Shown here one piece after another: positions 1 to 5,860 of a stretch of DNA of 5,860 bases. The DNA is from Hyphomicrobiales bacterium. Its GTDB lineage: Bacteria > Pseudomonadota > Alphaproteobacteria > Rhizobiales > Kaistiaceae. Position numbers and translations under genes: made by a program. How positions within the stretch are numbered: the first letter of the stretch is position 1; each line of letters starts with the position of its first letter. The stretch covers positions 1-5,860 of the forward strand of contig JAFKJZ010000402.1 in assembly GCA_017305815.1 (NCBI GenBank), in the 5' to 3' direction. The notes under the pieces were generated by a model. It saw only the letters and a program-made list of their open reading frames with translations. It did no database searches and was not told the DNA's origin.

Positions 1-1
1 C

Positions 2-778
2 TTCGCCGGCGTCGACCTGACCAAGGAGCCGATCCCGGTCCTGCCGACCGTCCACTACAACATGGGCGGCATCCCGACGAACTATCACGGCGAGGTGCTG
101 AACAAGGTCGGCGGCGATCCGGACCAGGTCGTGCCGGGCCTGATGGCCGTCGGCGAGGCCGCCTGCGTCTCCGTCCACGGCGCCAACCGCCTCGGCTCCA
201 ACTCGCTGACCGACCTCGTCGTGTTCGGCCGCGCCGCGGCGCTGCGTTGCGTCGAGACCGTGCAGCCGAACCAGGCGCAGAAGGAACTGGCCAAGGGTGC
301 CGGCGAGGACGCGATCGCCCGCCTCGACCGCCTGCGCTACGCCAATGGCTCGACCTCGACGGCCGAGATGCGGCTGAAGATGCAGAAGGTGATGCAGTCG
401 AATTGCGCCGTGTTCCGCACCGGCGAAGTGCTCGACGAGGGCCACGAGCTGATCCACCAGGTCTGGAAGAACTCGGACGACGTCAAGGTCACCGACCGTT
501 CGCTGATCTGGAACTCGGACTTGGTCGAGACGCTCGAATTCGAGAATCTCATCGTCCAGGCCGTCGTCACCATGGATTCCGCCCAGGCCCGCAAGGAATC
601 GCGCGGCGCCCATGCCCGCGAGGATTATTCCGAGCGCGACGACGTCAACTGGATGAAGCACTCGCTCGCCTTCATCGACACCGAGAACAAGACGGTGAAG
701 CTCGACGACCGGCCGGTGCACACCTACACGATGTCGAACGACATCGCCTATATCGAGCCGAAGGCTCGCGTTTACTAA
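2..778 (+). CDS. sdhA: Succinate dehydrogenase flavoprotein subunit, C-terminal part (5' end outside window)
   Basis: SdhA is the FAD-carrying catalytic subunit of succinate dehydrogenase (complex II). It oxidises succinate to fumarate on the cytoplasmic face of the inner membrane and passes electrons to SdhB. The frame is open from base 2 and ends with TAA, giving 258 residues; the full protein is usually about 600 aa, so roughly the first 350 residues lie upstream. Visible hallmarks are [15 protein letters not shown] at fragment residues 18-32, whose His aligns with E. coli His354, and [19 protein letters not shown], whose Arg (bases 188-190) aligns with catalytic Arg399. The latter motif lies in the FAD/dicarboxylate site. 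The helical and C-terminal domains follow, ending in IEPKARVY, as I recall for rhizobial SdhA. The frame is intact with no sign of decay. The next gene starts 6 nt after the stop, so it is very probably co-transcribed. Confidence 0.97.
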   Translation, partial: FAGVDLTKEPIPVLPTVHYNMGGIPTNYHGEVLNKVGGDPDQVVPGLMAVGEAACVSVHGANRLGSNSLTDLVVFGRAAALRCVETVQPNQAQKELAKGAGEDAIARLDRLRYANGSTSTAEMRLKMQKVMQSNCAVFRTGEVLDEGHELIHQVWKNSDDVKVTDRSLIWNSDLVETLEFENLIVQAVVTMDSAQARKESRGAHAREDYSERDDVNWMKHSLAFIDTENKTVKLDDRPVHTYTMSNDIAYIEPKARVY

Positions 779-784
779 GGGCGG

Positions 785-1234
785 ATGATGGCCGCAGCCA
801 CGCTTCCTTCGGCCGGCTATTCGGGGCGCACGCTTCCCGAAAAGCTGGGCTTCAAGGCCGGCATGGACGTGGCCTTCGTCGCGCTGCCGACGGAGCTGGA
901 AGCCCTGGCCGAAAGCGTCGCCTTCGGCCAGGTCGTGCGCACGGAAGGCTGGGCGGCGCCGCTCGGTCCGGATCGCGCGCTCGACGCGGTCCACGCCTTT
1001 ACGAAGAGCCGCGCCGAGGTCGAGACCGGCCTGTCGCGGCTGCAGGACGCCATCCGGCGCGACGGCATGATCTGGGTGTCGTGGCCGAAGAAGGCGTCGA
1101 AGGTCGCGACCGACGTGACCGAGGATGTCGTGCGCGACGCCGCGCTCCGCCTCGATCTCGTCGACATCAAGGTCGCGGCGATCGACGCCACCTGGTCCGG
1201 TTTGAAACTCATGGTCCGCAAGGACCGCCGCTGA
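785..1234 (+). CDS. DUF3052-type protein of unknown function inside the sdh operon
   Basis: This is a 149-aa soluble protein with no signal peptide or membrane segment. Its sequence matches my memory of the DUF3052 family: an N-terminal [12 protein letters not shown] block (residues 11-22), IWVSWPKK (96-103), DVTEDVVR (110-117) and a C-terminal block running [18 protein letters not shown] (125-142). No catalytic motif is recognisable and the function is unknown. The gene begins 6 nt after the sdhA stop and ends 28 nt before sdhB, so it should be read from the same message. Two adjacent ATG codons (785 and 788) are possible starts. An AAGG overlapping the sdhA stop lies 4 nt from the first and 7 nt from the second, so 788 is equally plausible. 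The position suggests a link to succinate dehydrogenase expression or assembly, but that is inference from context only. Confidence 0.85.
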   Translation: MMAAATLPSAGYSGRTLPEKLGFKAGMDVAFVALPTELEALAESVAFGQVVRTEGWAAPLGPDRALDAVHAFTKSRAEVETGLSRLQDAIRRDGMIWVSWPKKASKVATDVTEDVVRDAALRLDLVDIKVAAIDATWSGLKLMVRKDRR

Positions 1235-1262
1235 ACGAATCTTACGCCCGAGGACGCTCACT

Positions 1263-2042
1263 ATGGTCCAGCTGACCCTTCCGAAGAACTCGAAGCTGAC
1301 TGAAGGCAAGGTCTGGGACCGCCCGGCCGGCGCCAACAATGTGCGCGAGTTCCGCGTCTATCGCTGGAGCCCGGACGACGGCAAGAACCCGCATGTCGAC
1401 ACCTACTTCGTCGATCTCGACGATTGCGGCCCGATGGTTCTCGACGCGCTCATCAAGATCAAGAACGAGATCGACCCGACGCTGACCTTCCGCCGCTCCT
1501 GCCGCGAAGGCATCTGCGGTTCCTGCGCGATGAACATCGACGGCTCGAACACGCTCGCCTGCACCAAGGGCATCGACGAGGTGAAGGGCCCGGTCGCGAT
1601 CTACCCGCTGCCGCACATGGAAGTGGTCAAGGACCTCGTCCCCGACCTGACCAATTTCTACGCCCAGCACCGCTCGATCGAGCCCTGGCTGAAGACGGCG
1701 ACGCCGCAGCCCGAGAAGGAATGGCTGCAGAGCCATGCCGACCGCGAGAAGCTCGACGGCCTCTACGAGTGCATTCTCTGCGCCTGCTGTTCGACCTCGT
1801 GCCCGAGCTACTGGTGGAACGGCGACCGCTATCTCGGCCCGGCCGTGCTGCTGCAGGCCTATCGCTGGCTGATCGACAGCCGCGACGAGGCGACCGGCGA
1901 GCGGCTCGACAATCTGGAAGATCCCTTCCGCCTCTATCGCTGCCACACCATCATGAACTGCGCGCAGACCTGCCCGAAGGGCCTGAACCCGGCCAAGGCG
2001 ATCGCCGAGATCAAGAAGATGATGGTCGAGCGCCGCGTCTGA
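1263..2042 (+). CDS. sdhB: Succinate dehydrogenase iron-sulfur subunit
   Basis: SdhB carries electrons from the FAD of SdhA through three Fe-S clusters to ubiquinone at the SdhC/SdhD membrane anchor. The protein is 259 aa, a normal full length. Residues 80-100 hold the plant-type [2Fe-2S] ligands (Cys80, 85, 88, 100; motif [10 protein letters not shown]). By alignment with E. coli SdhB, Cys170, 173, 176 and 237 bind [4Fe-4S] and Cys180, 227 and 233 bind [3Fe-4S] (motifs [12 protein letters not shown] and [17 protein letters not shown]). Trp185 and His228 match residues near the quinone site. GAGG at 1250-1253 lies 9 nt before the ATG. It is the last gene of the operon, followed 26 nt later by a strong terminator. 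In this order sdhC and sdhD would be expected upstream of sdhA, outside the window. Confidence 0.98.
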   Translation: MVQLTLPKNSKLTEGKVWDRPAGANNVREFRVYRWSPDDGKNPHVDTYFVDLDDCGPMVLDALIKIKNEIDPTLTFRRSCREGICGSCAMNIDGSNTLACTKGIDEVKGPVAIYPLPHMEVVKDLVPDLTNFYAQHRSIEPWLKTATPQPEKEWLQSHADREKLDGLYECILCACCSTSCPSYWWNGDRYLGPAVLLQAYRWLIDSRDEATGERLDNLEDPFRLYRCHTIMNCAQTCPKGLNPAKAIAEIKKMMVERRV

Positions 2043-2067
2043 CCGGCGCTGCCCTTTCTTTCAGCAG

Positions 2068-2101
2068 AACGGCGCGGAACCCTTCCGCGCCGTTTTCGTT
2101 T
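2068..2101 (+). terminator. Intrinsic terminator of the sdh operon
   Basis: Two perfectly complementary 12-nt arms (AACGGCGCGGAA at 2068-2079 and TTCCGCGCCGTT at 2083-2094) are separated by a 3-nt loop, and a T-rich tail TTCGTTT follows. This is a classic rho-independent terminator, 26 nt after the sdhB stop. It should separate sdhB from the small gene downstream. Confidence 0.9.
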
Positions 2102-2136
2102 GCCCGGACCGATCGCGTTTTCGGAAGGAGACGACC

Positions 2137-2322
2137 ATGACCATCAAGCAGGATCTCGAAGCGACCTGGACGATCGAGGCGATCGATCGGCTGCGCGAGC
2201 TCGCCGTGGAACATGTTCCGGCCGAGCTGATCGCGACGGCGATGCACCGGCCCGAGGAGCAGATCCGCCAGAAGGCGGCCGAACTCGGCCTGTCGCTCGA
2301 GATCGGTTCGACGACGCACTGA
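2137..2322 (+). CDS. Small helix-turn-helix-like protein, 61 aa, unknown function
   Basis: This 61-residue ORF has a strong ribosome binding site, AAGGAG at 2125-2130, 6 nt before the ATG, which supports real translation. Three helices can be read: residues 12-24 (TIEAIDRLRELAV), 28-36 (PAELIATAM) and 38-52 (PEEQIRQKAAELGLS). The pattern of a Trp, an acidic helix, an IA.AM segment and then a final basic helix ending KAAELGL resembles the SANT/Myb-like or GcrA-N-terminus type of HTH found in small alphaproteobacterial proteins. That likeness is from memory of the pattern, not a search. It could bind DNA, but no target is suggested. It begins only 35 nt after the sdh terminator, so its promoter must overlap the terminator or the end of sdhB, or it depends on read-through. 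It is convergent with the pyrophosphatase gene. Confidence 0.8.
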   Translation: MTIKQDLEATWTIEAIDRLRELAVEHVPAELIATAMHRPEEQIRQKAAELGLSLEIGSTTH

Positions 2323-2340
2323 CCGCGCCGGGCGGCGCGG
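2323..2340. repeat. GC-rich inverted repeat directly after the small gene's stop
   Basis: CCGCGCC and GGCGCGG form a perfect 7-bp stem around a 4-nt loop immediately after the TGA. No T tract follows on either strand, so it is more likely an mRNA 3' stabilising hairpin, or chance in GC-rich DNA, than a terminator. Confidence 0.4.
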
Positions 2341-2372
2341 CTGCGCGGTCCGGCAGGCTTTCGTTCGCGCGC

Positions 2373-2408
2373 AGCGGGGCGGCGGCCATGCGACCGCCGC
2401 TCCGTTTT
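2373..2408 (+). terminator. Probable intrinsic terminator after the 61-aa gene
   Basis: The arms CGGGGCGGCGG (2375-2385) and CCGCCGCTCCG (2394-2404) pair over 11 positions with one G-T wobble around an 8-nt loop, and TTTT follows at 2405-2408. The T tract is only on the plus-strand side, so it should stop transcription of the small gene before it enters the convergent pyrophosphatase gene. I see no matching U tract for the minus-strand gene. Confidence 0.65.
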
Positions 2409-2438
2409 CGCGGGCGAGGACGACCGCGGGCCGACGGC

Positions 2439-3032
2439 TTACTTGCCGTAGCGCTCCATCGCGGCGCGGATCAGGCCCTTCGCCGCTTCCGGGCTGTCGA
2501 AGCCCTTGAGTTCGATGACCTTGCTGCCTTCCGGCAGCTGCTTGTAGACGCGGAAGAACGACGTCAGCCGATCCTGCTCGATCTTCGGCAGGTCGGCGAG
2601 GGTCTGGATACCGTCATAGGTCGGGTCGACCTTGGAGACGGGAACCGCGACGATCTTGTCGTCGATGTCGCCGCCGTCGATCATCTTCAGCACGCCGATC
2701 GGGCGGACCTTGATGATGACGCCCGGATGCAGCGGCGCGCGGGTATAGACGATGACGTCGAGCGGATCGCCGTCCTCGGCGCTGGTGCGGGTGATCGAGC
2801 CGTAATTGGCGGGATAGACGACCGGCATCGACTGGAAGCGGTCGACGACGATGAAGCCGGTGTCGACGTCGGTCTCGTACTTGGTGAAGCTGCCGGCCGG
2901 GATCTCGATGACCGTGTTGATCTCGTCCGGGGCCTTGTCCGACTGCTTGAACGACAGGACGTTGTCGGCGAGGGCCGGTAGGGCGGTCAGGGAGGCGAGG
3001 GCGAACGCCGCGGCGGCGAGGGTCTTCTTCAC
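2439..3032 (-). CDS. Family I inorganic pyrophosphatase with a Sec signal peptide (probably periplasmic)
   Basis: The enzyme hydrolyses pyrophosphate to two phosphates. I choose the GTG at 3032-3030 because AGGAG at 3045-3041 lies 8 nt upstream; the TTG two codons earlier is only 2 nt from it. This gives 197 aa. The N-terminus is KK, a hydrophobic stretch and PALA, a Sec signal peptide with likely cleavage after Ala22. The rest aligns along E. coli Ppa, and active-site residues are kept: Lys51, Glu53, Arg65, Tyr77, Asp87/89/92 in the signature EDGDPLDV, Asp119, Asp124, Lys126 and Tyr163-Lys164. An active enzyme outside the cytoplasm is therefore expected, which differs from the usual cytosolic Ppa. 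It stands alone on this strand, divergent from the VOC gene. I withhold the symbol ppa because a separate cytosolic Ppa probably carries the essential role. Confidence 0.93.
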   Translation of the reverse strand: MKKTLAAAAFALASLTALPALADNVLSFKQSDKAPDEINTVIEIPAGSFTKYETDVDTGFIVVDRFQSMPVVYPANYGSITRTSAEDGDPLDVIVYTRAPLHPGVIIKVRPIGVLKMIDGGDIDDKIVAVPVSKVDPTYDGIQTLADLPKIEQDRLTSFFRVYKQLPEGSKVIELKGFDSPEAAKGLIRAAMERYGK

Positions 3033-3137
3033 GTGCAATTCTCCTGGAGTGAGGGACGGAAGAAGCGCTACGGTCGTCGCGCGACAGGCTTATGACATGG
3101 CGGACCGCCGTGGCGGCTGGGAGCATGCGGGGGCAGC
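3033..3137. other. Divergent intergenic region between the pyrophosphatase and VOC genes
   Basis: This must hold promoters for both genes, but I find no convincing -35/-10 pair on either strand. It contains a perfect 10-bp palindrome GTCGCGCGAC (3076-3085) and a short CCGCC-GT-GGCGG hairpin. Either could be an operator or chance in GC-rich DNA. Confidence 0.4.
3041..3045 (-). promoter_or_regulatory. Ribosome binding site that decides the pyrophosphatase start
   Basis: On the minus strand this reads AGGAG. It lies 8 nt before a GTG (3032-3030) and 2 nt before an in-frame TTG (3038-3036). The spacing favours GTG; the two choices differ by two residues and both keep the signal peptide. Confidence 0.75.
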
Positions 3138-3530
3138 ATGGGCGTTCTGGATCACATCGGCATCACGGTCAGCGACCTCGATCGCGCCATTGCCTTCTAC
3201 AGCGCGGCTTTCGCGCCGCTCGGCGTCAGCGAGCAGATGCGGGTGCCGGGCGAGCTCACCGGCTATGGCGACGTCGTCGGCTATGGCGCTGCCGGCAAGC
3301 CGGAGATCTGGCTGAGCGGCGGCGCCCGCACCGAGCCGCATGTCCATATCGCGCTCGTCGCGCCGAGCCGGGCGGCCGTCGACGCGTTCTACGCGGCGGC
3401 GATGGCGACGGGCGGCACCGACAATGGCGGGCCCGGCATCCGGCCGCACTACCACGCCAATTACTACGGCGCCTTCGTTCTCGATCCGGACGGCCACAAC
3501 ATCGAAGCCGTCTGTCACCGGCCGGAATAG
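3138..3530 (+). CDS. VOC (glyoxalase/dioxygenase) superfamily protein
   Basis: This 130-aa single-domain protein has the two beta-alpha-beta-beta-beta halves of the vicinal oxygen chelate fold. The first half opens with LDHIGITVSDLDRAIAFY (residues 4-21), the second with EPHVHIALVAPSRAAVDAFY (66-85), and it ends with FVLDPDGHNIEAV (113-125). His6, His70 and Glu123 sit where VOC enzymes bind their metal, so a metal-dependent enzyme is possible. The reaction (lyase, dioxygenase or resistance protein) cannot be told from the sequence. There is no signal peptide. The ribosome binding site is poor: a GGGGG run at 3129-3133 lies 4 nt before the ATG. It is divergent from the pyrophosphatase, with about 105 nt between the starts, and no clear functional partner is beside it. 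Confidence 0.9.
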   Translation: MGVLDHIGITVSDLDRAIAFYSAAFAPLGVSEQMRVPGELTGYGDVVGYGAAGKPEIWLSGGARTEPHVHIALVAPSRAAVDAFYAAAMATGGTDNGGPGIRPHYHANYYGAFVLDPDGHNIEAVCHRPE

Positions 3531-3559
3531 GCGCAATCGCAACACGTCGCGCTTTCTTC

Positions 3560-3577
3560 GTTAACGGGGTGTTAACG
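3560..3577. promoter_or_regulatory. Putative CtrA binding site (full, symmetrical)
   Basis: TTAA (3561-3564), a 7-nt spacer and TTAAC (3572-3576) match the established full CtrA consensus TTAA-N7-TTAAC exactly. Because the arms GTTAAC...GTTAAC are palindromic, the minus strand matches equally well. The inverted repeat extends to 8-bp arms (TCGTTAAC and GTTAACGA) around 5 nt. CtrA is the cell-cycle response regulator of alphaproteobacteria. The site lies 30 nt after the VOC gene and about 230 nt before the lipoprotein-zapE pair, just upstream of a possible -35. Binding is inferred from sequence only. Confidence 0.6.
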
Positions 3578-3581
3578 AGAC

Positions 3582-3610
3582 TTGTCGCGCCCGGCGATAT
3601 GCCGTATTGC
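3582..3610 (+). promoter_or_regulatory. Candidate promoter for the lipoprotein-zapE transcript
   Basis: TTGTCG (3582-3587) and TATTGC (3605-3610) are separated by 17 nt. Each matches the sigma-70 consensus only partly. The pair sits directly downstream of the CtrA-type box, an arrangement seen in CtrA-activated promoters. It would give a long leader of roughly 190 nt. Another start point nearer the gene, for example around TAAGAT at 3617-3622, is possible. Confidence 0.3.
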
Positions 3611-3806
3611 GCCAAGTAAGATAGGCTGCGGAATATCGAGTGATCTCCCGTCATTTTCCTCCCGTCCAGATCGACCGGTCCGTGCCTTTGGTGCGGCCGC
3701 CGATGCGGTTTGGCGTGCGGAATGGTGTTTTTCCGCCTGCCTCAAAGCGGCTCGATTGTGTGCGTATGCTGATGCGGCACCGAGGATTTCGATGATGGAG
3801 AAGCTT

Positions 3807-4385
3807 ATGTCCCGACGTCTCGCGCCGATCGGCCTGGTCGCCCTGATGGCGGCCGCCTTGAGCGGCTGCGGCTCGTTCGGGGCCATCGGCCTGGGGCCGA
3901 TGGAGCGTTCGGCCAAGCCGGTCGAAAGCGACACGCTACCGCCGGTCGCCTCGGCGCCGGTGACCCGCAATACGCTGCCGCCGCCGCCGGTCGACCCCAA
4001 CGCGCAGACCGCGCCGATGGCCGAGCAGGGCACGCTGCCGGGCGCGACGCCGATCGAATCCACCCCGTCGGCCCCGCCGCCGGTTTCGACCGCCTCCGGC
4101 GCCGAAATCGGCCGCACCGACCTGCTTGGCGGCTGGACCCTGCAGTCGGGCGGCGAGAGCTGCCAGCTGTTCATGACGCTGACCAGCTGGACCGGCGGCT
4201 ATCGCGCCTCGACGCGCGGCTGCCAGTCGGCGACGCTGAAGTCGATCTCGGCTTGGAGCCTCAACGGCTCGCAGGTCGTGCTGGCGGGAGCCAACGGCGT
4301 TTCGGTGGCCAGCCTCACCTCGTCCGGCAAGACGCAGTTCAACGGCCAGCTCAACAGCGGCGGCGCCGTTTCGTTCTATCGCTGA
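3807..4385 (+). CDS. Omp19/Inh-family protease-inhibitor-like lipoprotein
   Basis: This is a predicted outer-membrane lipoprotein of 192 aa. From the ATG at 3807 (GGAG at 3797-3800, 6 nt upstream), the N-terminus is a short basic region, a hydrophobic core and the lipobox LSGC, with Cys21 the lipidated residue. Residues 40-95 are a Pro/Thr/Ala-rich linker with repeated TLP segments. Residues 105-192 form a small beta-rich domain (LLGGWTLQSGGESCQL to the C-terminal SFYR) that matches the AprI/Inh metalloprotease-inhibitor fold and resembles Brucella Omp19, including NGSQVVL, GVSVASL and a final aromatic-Arg end. Cys119 and Cys139 may form a disulfide. Inh proteins block serralysin-type proteases, and Brucella Omp19 is reported to inhibit host proteases; whether this one inhibits anything is unknown. 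An ATG at 3792 is a possible earlier start. zapE follows after 45 nt. Confidence 0.88.
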   Translation: MSRRLAPIGLVALMAAALSGCGSFGAIGLGPMERSAKPVESDTLPPVASAPVTRNTLPPPPVDPNAQTAPMAEQGTLPGATPIESTPSAPPPVSTASGAEIGRTDLLGGWTLQSGGESCQLFMTLTSWTGGYRASTRGCQSATLKSISAWSLNGSQVVLAGANGVSVASLTSSGKTQFNGQLNSGGAVSFYR

Positions 4386-4418
4386 TGGATGCAGCCCGGC
4401 CTCGGTCGAGGACGGGGT

Positions 4419-4423
4419 AGGGG
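4419..4423 (+). promoter_or_regulatory. Ribosome binding site that decides the zapE start
   Basis: AGGGG lies 7 nt before the GTG at 4431. The alternative upstream ATG at 4389 overlaps the end of the preceding gene's region, has no clear ribosome binding site and would add a Gly/Arg-rich 14-residue tail not expected in ZapE. Confidence 0.6.
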
Positions 4424-4430
4424 TGTTCGG

Positions 4431-5597
4431 GTGAGCCAGGGTCTGCCGGTCGTATCCCGCGTCGCGGATGCTTATCGCGAACGCCTCGCCGCGGGCGAGA
4501 TCGAGGAAGATCCGGCGCAGCAGGCGCTGGTCGCCAGGTTCGACGCCCTCAATGCCCGCCTGGCGGAACGCCGGCTCGCCCGCAAGTCGAGCGCGCTCGG
4601 CTGGCTGTTCGGCAAGCGCGAGGCGGTGACGCCGGAGATCCGCGGCCTCTACATCCATGGCGATGTCGGTCGCGGCAAGACCATGCTGATGGACCTGTTC
4701 TTCGAGCGCGCCGCGCCGCAGCGCAAGCGCCGGGCCCATTTCAACGACTTCATGGCCGACGTGCATGCCCGCATCTTCCGGATGCGCGAGGCGATCAAGG
4801 CCGGCACCGTCTCCGGCGAGGATCCGATCCCGCCGGTCGCCGACGAGATCGCGGCGGAGACGCAGCTGCTCTGCTTCGACGAATTTACCGTCACCAACAT
4901 CGCCGACGCGATGATCCTCGGCCGCCTGTTCACGCGGCTGTTCTCCCGCGGCGTCGTTCTGGTCGCGACCTCGAACGTCGCGCCGGACGATCTCTATGCG
5001 GGCGGCCTCAACCGCACCCTGTTCCTGCCCTTCATTCAGCTGCTGAAGGAGCGGGTGGAGGTGGTCCGCCTCGCGGCGCGGACCGATTACCGGCATGAGA
5101 AGACCTCGCGCGCGCCGGTCTATCTGAGCCCGCTCGGTCCCGATTCGGACGCGGCCATGGACGCCGCATGGCTCCGCCTGACGTCAACGTCATCGGGCGA
5201 GCCGACCACGCTCGAGGTGCTCGGGCGCGATGTGGTGGTGCCGCAGGCGGTCGATGGCGTCGCCCGTTTCAGCTTCGCCGATCTCTGCGCCAAGCCTCTC
5301 GGCGCCAGCGACTATCTCGCCATCGCGCATGCCTTCCACACGGTGCTGATCGATCACATCCCGGTGATGGGCGAGGCGCGCCGCAACGAGGCCAAGCGTT
5401 TCATCACGCTGATCGACGCGCTCTATGACGGCGCGGTCAAGATCGTCGTCTCGGCCGATGCCGAGCCGGAGCGGCTCTACACCGCCGACAGCGGTCTGGA
5501 GGCTTTCGAATTCGCGCGCACGGCGTCGCGGCTCACCGAAATGCGGTCGGAAGAATATCTTGCCAAGCCGCATCGGGGTTTCATCGTAGAGACATGA
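4431..5597 (+). CDS. zapE: Cell division protein ZapE (AFG1-family ATPase)
   Basis: ZapE is an AFG1-family P-loop ATPase. In E. coli it is reported to associate with the division ring and affect FtsZ bundling late in constriction; the mitochondrial relative is AFG1/LACE1. From the GTG start the protein is 388 aa, near the family's usual size. Visible motifs are Walker A GDVGRGKT (residues 77-84), HFNDFM shortly after, Walker B LLCFDEF (146-152, Asp150-Glu151), a sensor-1-like ATSN (179-182) and GGLNRTLFLPFI with Arg195 as a possible arginine finger. The C-terminal part has FSFADLCAKPLGASDYLAIA and RRNEAKRFITLIDALYD, also typical of the family. It is cytoplasmic with no membrane segment. It lies 45 nt after the lipoprotein gene with no terminator between, so they likely share a transcript. 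An ATG at 4389 would add 14 residues. Confidence 0.95.
   Translation: MSQGLPVVSRVADAYRERLAAGEIEEDPAQQALVARFDALNARLAERRLARKSSALGWLFGKREAVTPEIRGLYIHGDVGRGKTMLMDLFFERAAPQRKRRAHFNDFMADVHARIFRMREAIKAGTVSGEDPIPPVADEIAAETQLLCFDEFTVTNIADAMILGRLFTRLFSRGVVLVATSNVAPDDLYAGGLNRTLFLPFIQLLKERVEVVRLAARTDYRHEKTSRAPVYLSPLGPDSDAAMDAAWLRLTSTSSGEPTTLEVLGRDVVVPQAVDGVARFSFADLCAKPLGASDYLAIAHAFHTVLIDHIPVMGEARRNEAKRFITLIDALYDGAVKIVVSADAEPERLYTADSGLEAFEFARTASRLTEMRSEEYLAKPHRGFIVET

Positions 5598-5860
<263 letters not shown>

Larger units (their letters stand above)
3531..3806. other. Intergenic control region upstream of the lipoprotein gene
   Basis: This is 276 nt without a convincing gene and is visibly richer in A/T than its surroundings. 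It holds the CtrA-type box and the candidate promoter. It also has a 6-bp hairpin GCGGAA/TTCCGC (3717-3736, 8-nt loop) and a repeated TGCGGAAT. The lipoprotein frame stays open back to a TTG at 3582, but that N-terminal extension has no ribosome binding site, would bury the lipoprotein signal, and is not credible. Confidence 0.6.

Noticed and set aside
247..1275. 342-aa plus-strand open frame across sdhA and the DUF3052 gene
   Set aside because: It is an Arg/Gly/Ala-rich off-frame reading of two genes with recognisable products; long shadow frames are common at this GC content.
2076..2094. GGAAC...GTT resembling an EcfG general-stress promoter
   Set aside because: The spacing is about 11 nt instead of 16-17, and the bases are fully explained as arms of the sdh terminator.
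1424..2140. 238-aa plus-strand frame overlapping sdhB, and the minus-strand frame at 1242-1946
   Set aside because: Both lie within sdhB, whose Fe-S ligands are fully conserved; neither has a ribosome binding site or a recognisable domain.
2100..2981. 293-aa plus-strand frame antisense to the pyrophosphatase
   Set aside because: It is rich in Asp/Arg/Val as expected for the complement of a high-GC gene, and it also overlaps the small 61-aa gene.
3560..3577. The GTTAAC dyad read as a terminator or integration site
   Set aside because: No T tract follows, and there is no tRNA, integrase or foreign DNA nearby; the CtrA reading explains both the spacing and the sequence.
3090..3654. Minus-strand frames antisense to the VOC gene
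   Set aside because: The plus-strand VOC protein has metal-ligand positions and fold pattern; the antisense frames have none.
3936..5096. 386-aa minus-strand frame under the lipoprotein and zapE genes
   Set aside because: It spans two clearly identified plus-strand genes, has Arg/Ala-rich composition and shows no domain.

Overview
This window is high-GC, densely coding DNA that fits a chromosomal housekeeping region of an alphaproteobacterium, most likely Hyphomicrobiales (Rhizobiales). Three things point there: the C-terminus of SdhA and the SdhB sequence look alphaproteobacterial, an Omp19/Inh-type lipoprotein lies next to zapE and mdh (I recall omp19 lying close to mdh in Brucella), and there is a perfect full CtrA box. 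I see no mobile element, phage gene, CRISPR array, tRNA or rRNA.

Layout. Positions 2-2042 hold the distal part of a succinate dehydrogenase operon: the C-terminal 258 residues of SdhA, a 149-aa DUF3052-type protein of unknown function set between sdhA and sdhB, and complete SdhB with all three Fe-S cluster ligand sets. A textbook intrinsic terminator (2068-2101) closes it. A 61-aa helix-turn-helix-like protein (2137-2322) follows and is convergent with a family I inorganic pyrophosphatase on the minus strand (2439-3032). That enzyme carries a Sec signal peptide yet keeps every active-site residue I could align. Divergent from it is a small VOC-superfamily protein (3138-3530).

Positions 3531-3806 are an AT-richer control region with a perfect, symmetrical TTAA-N7-TTAAC site, a strong candidate for CtrA binding. 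It lies upstream of an Omp19/Inh-family lipoprotein (3807-4385) and the AFG1-type ATPase ZapE (4431-5597), which appear to form an operon. A 156-nt leader with two related TTACGT-containing dyads then precedes malate dehydrogenase, whose first 35 codons are in the window.

How the genes relate. SdhA/SdhB and Mdh are neighbouring TCA-cycle enzymes (succinate to fumarate, malate to oxaloacetate). ZapE and the lipoprotein are envelope/division functions placed between them, and the possible CtrA box suggests this pair is timed to the cell cycle. I found no clearly novel system. The most useful leads are the CtrA box, the secreted pyrophosphatase, the DUF3052 gene inside the sdh operon and the small HTH-like protein.
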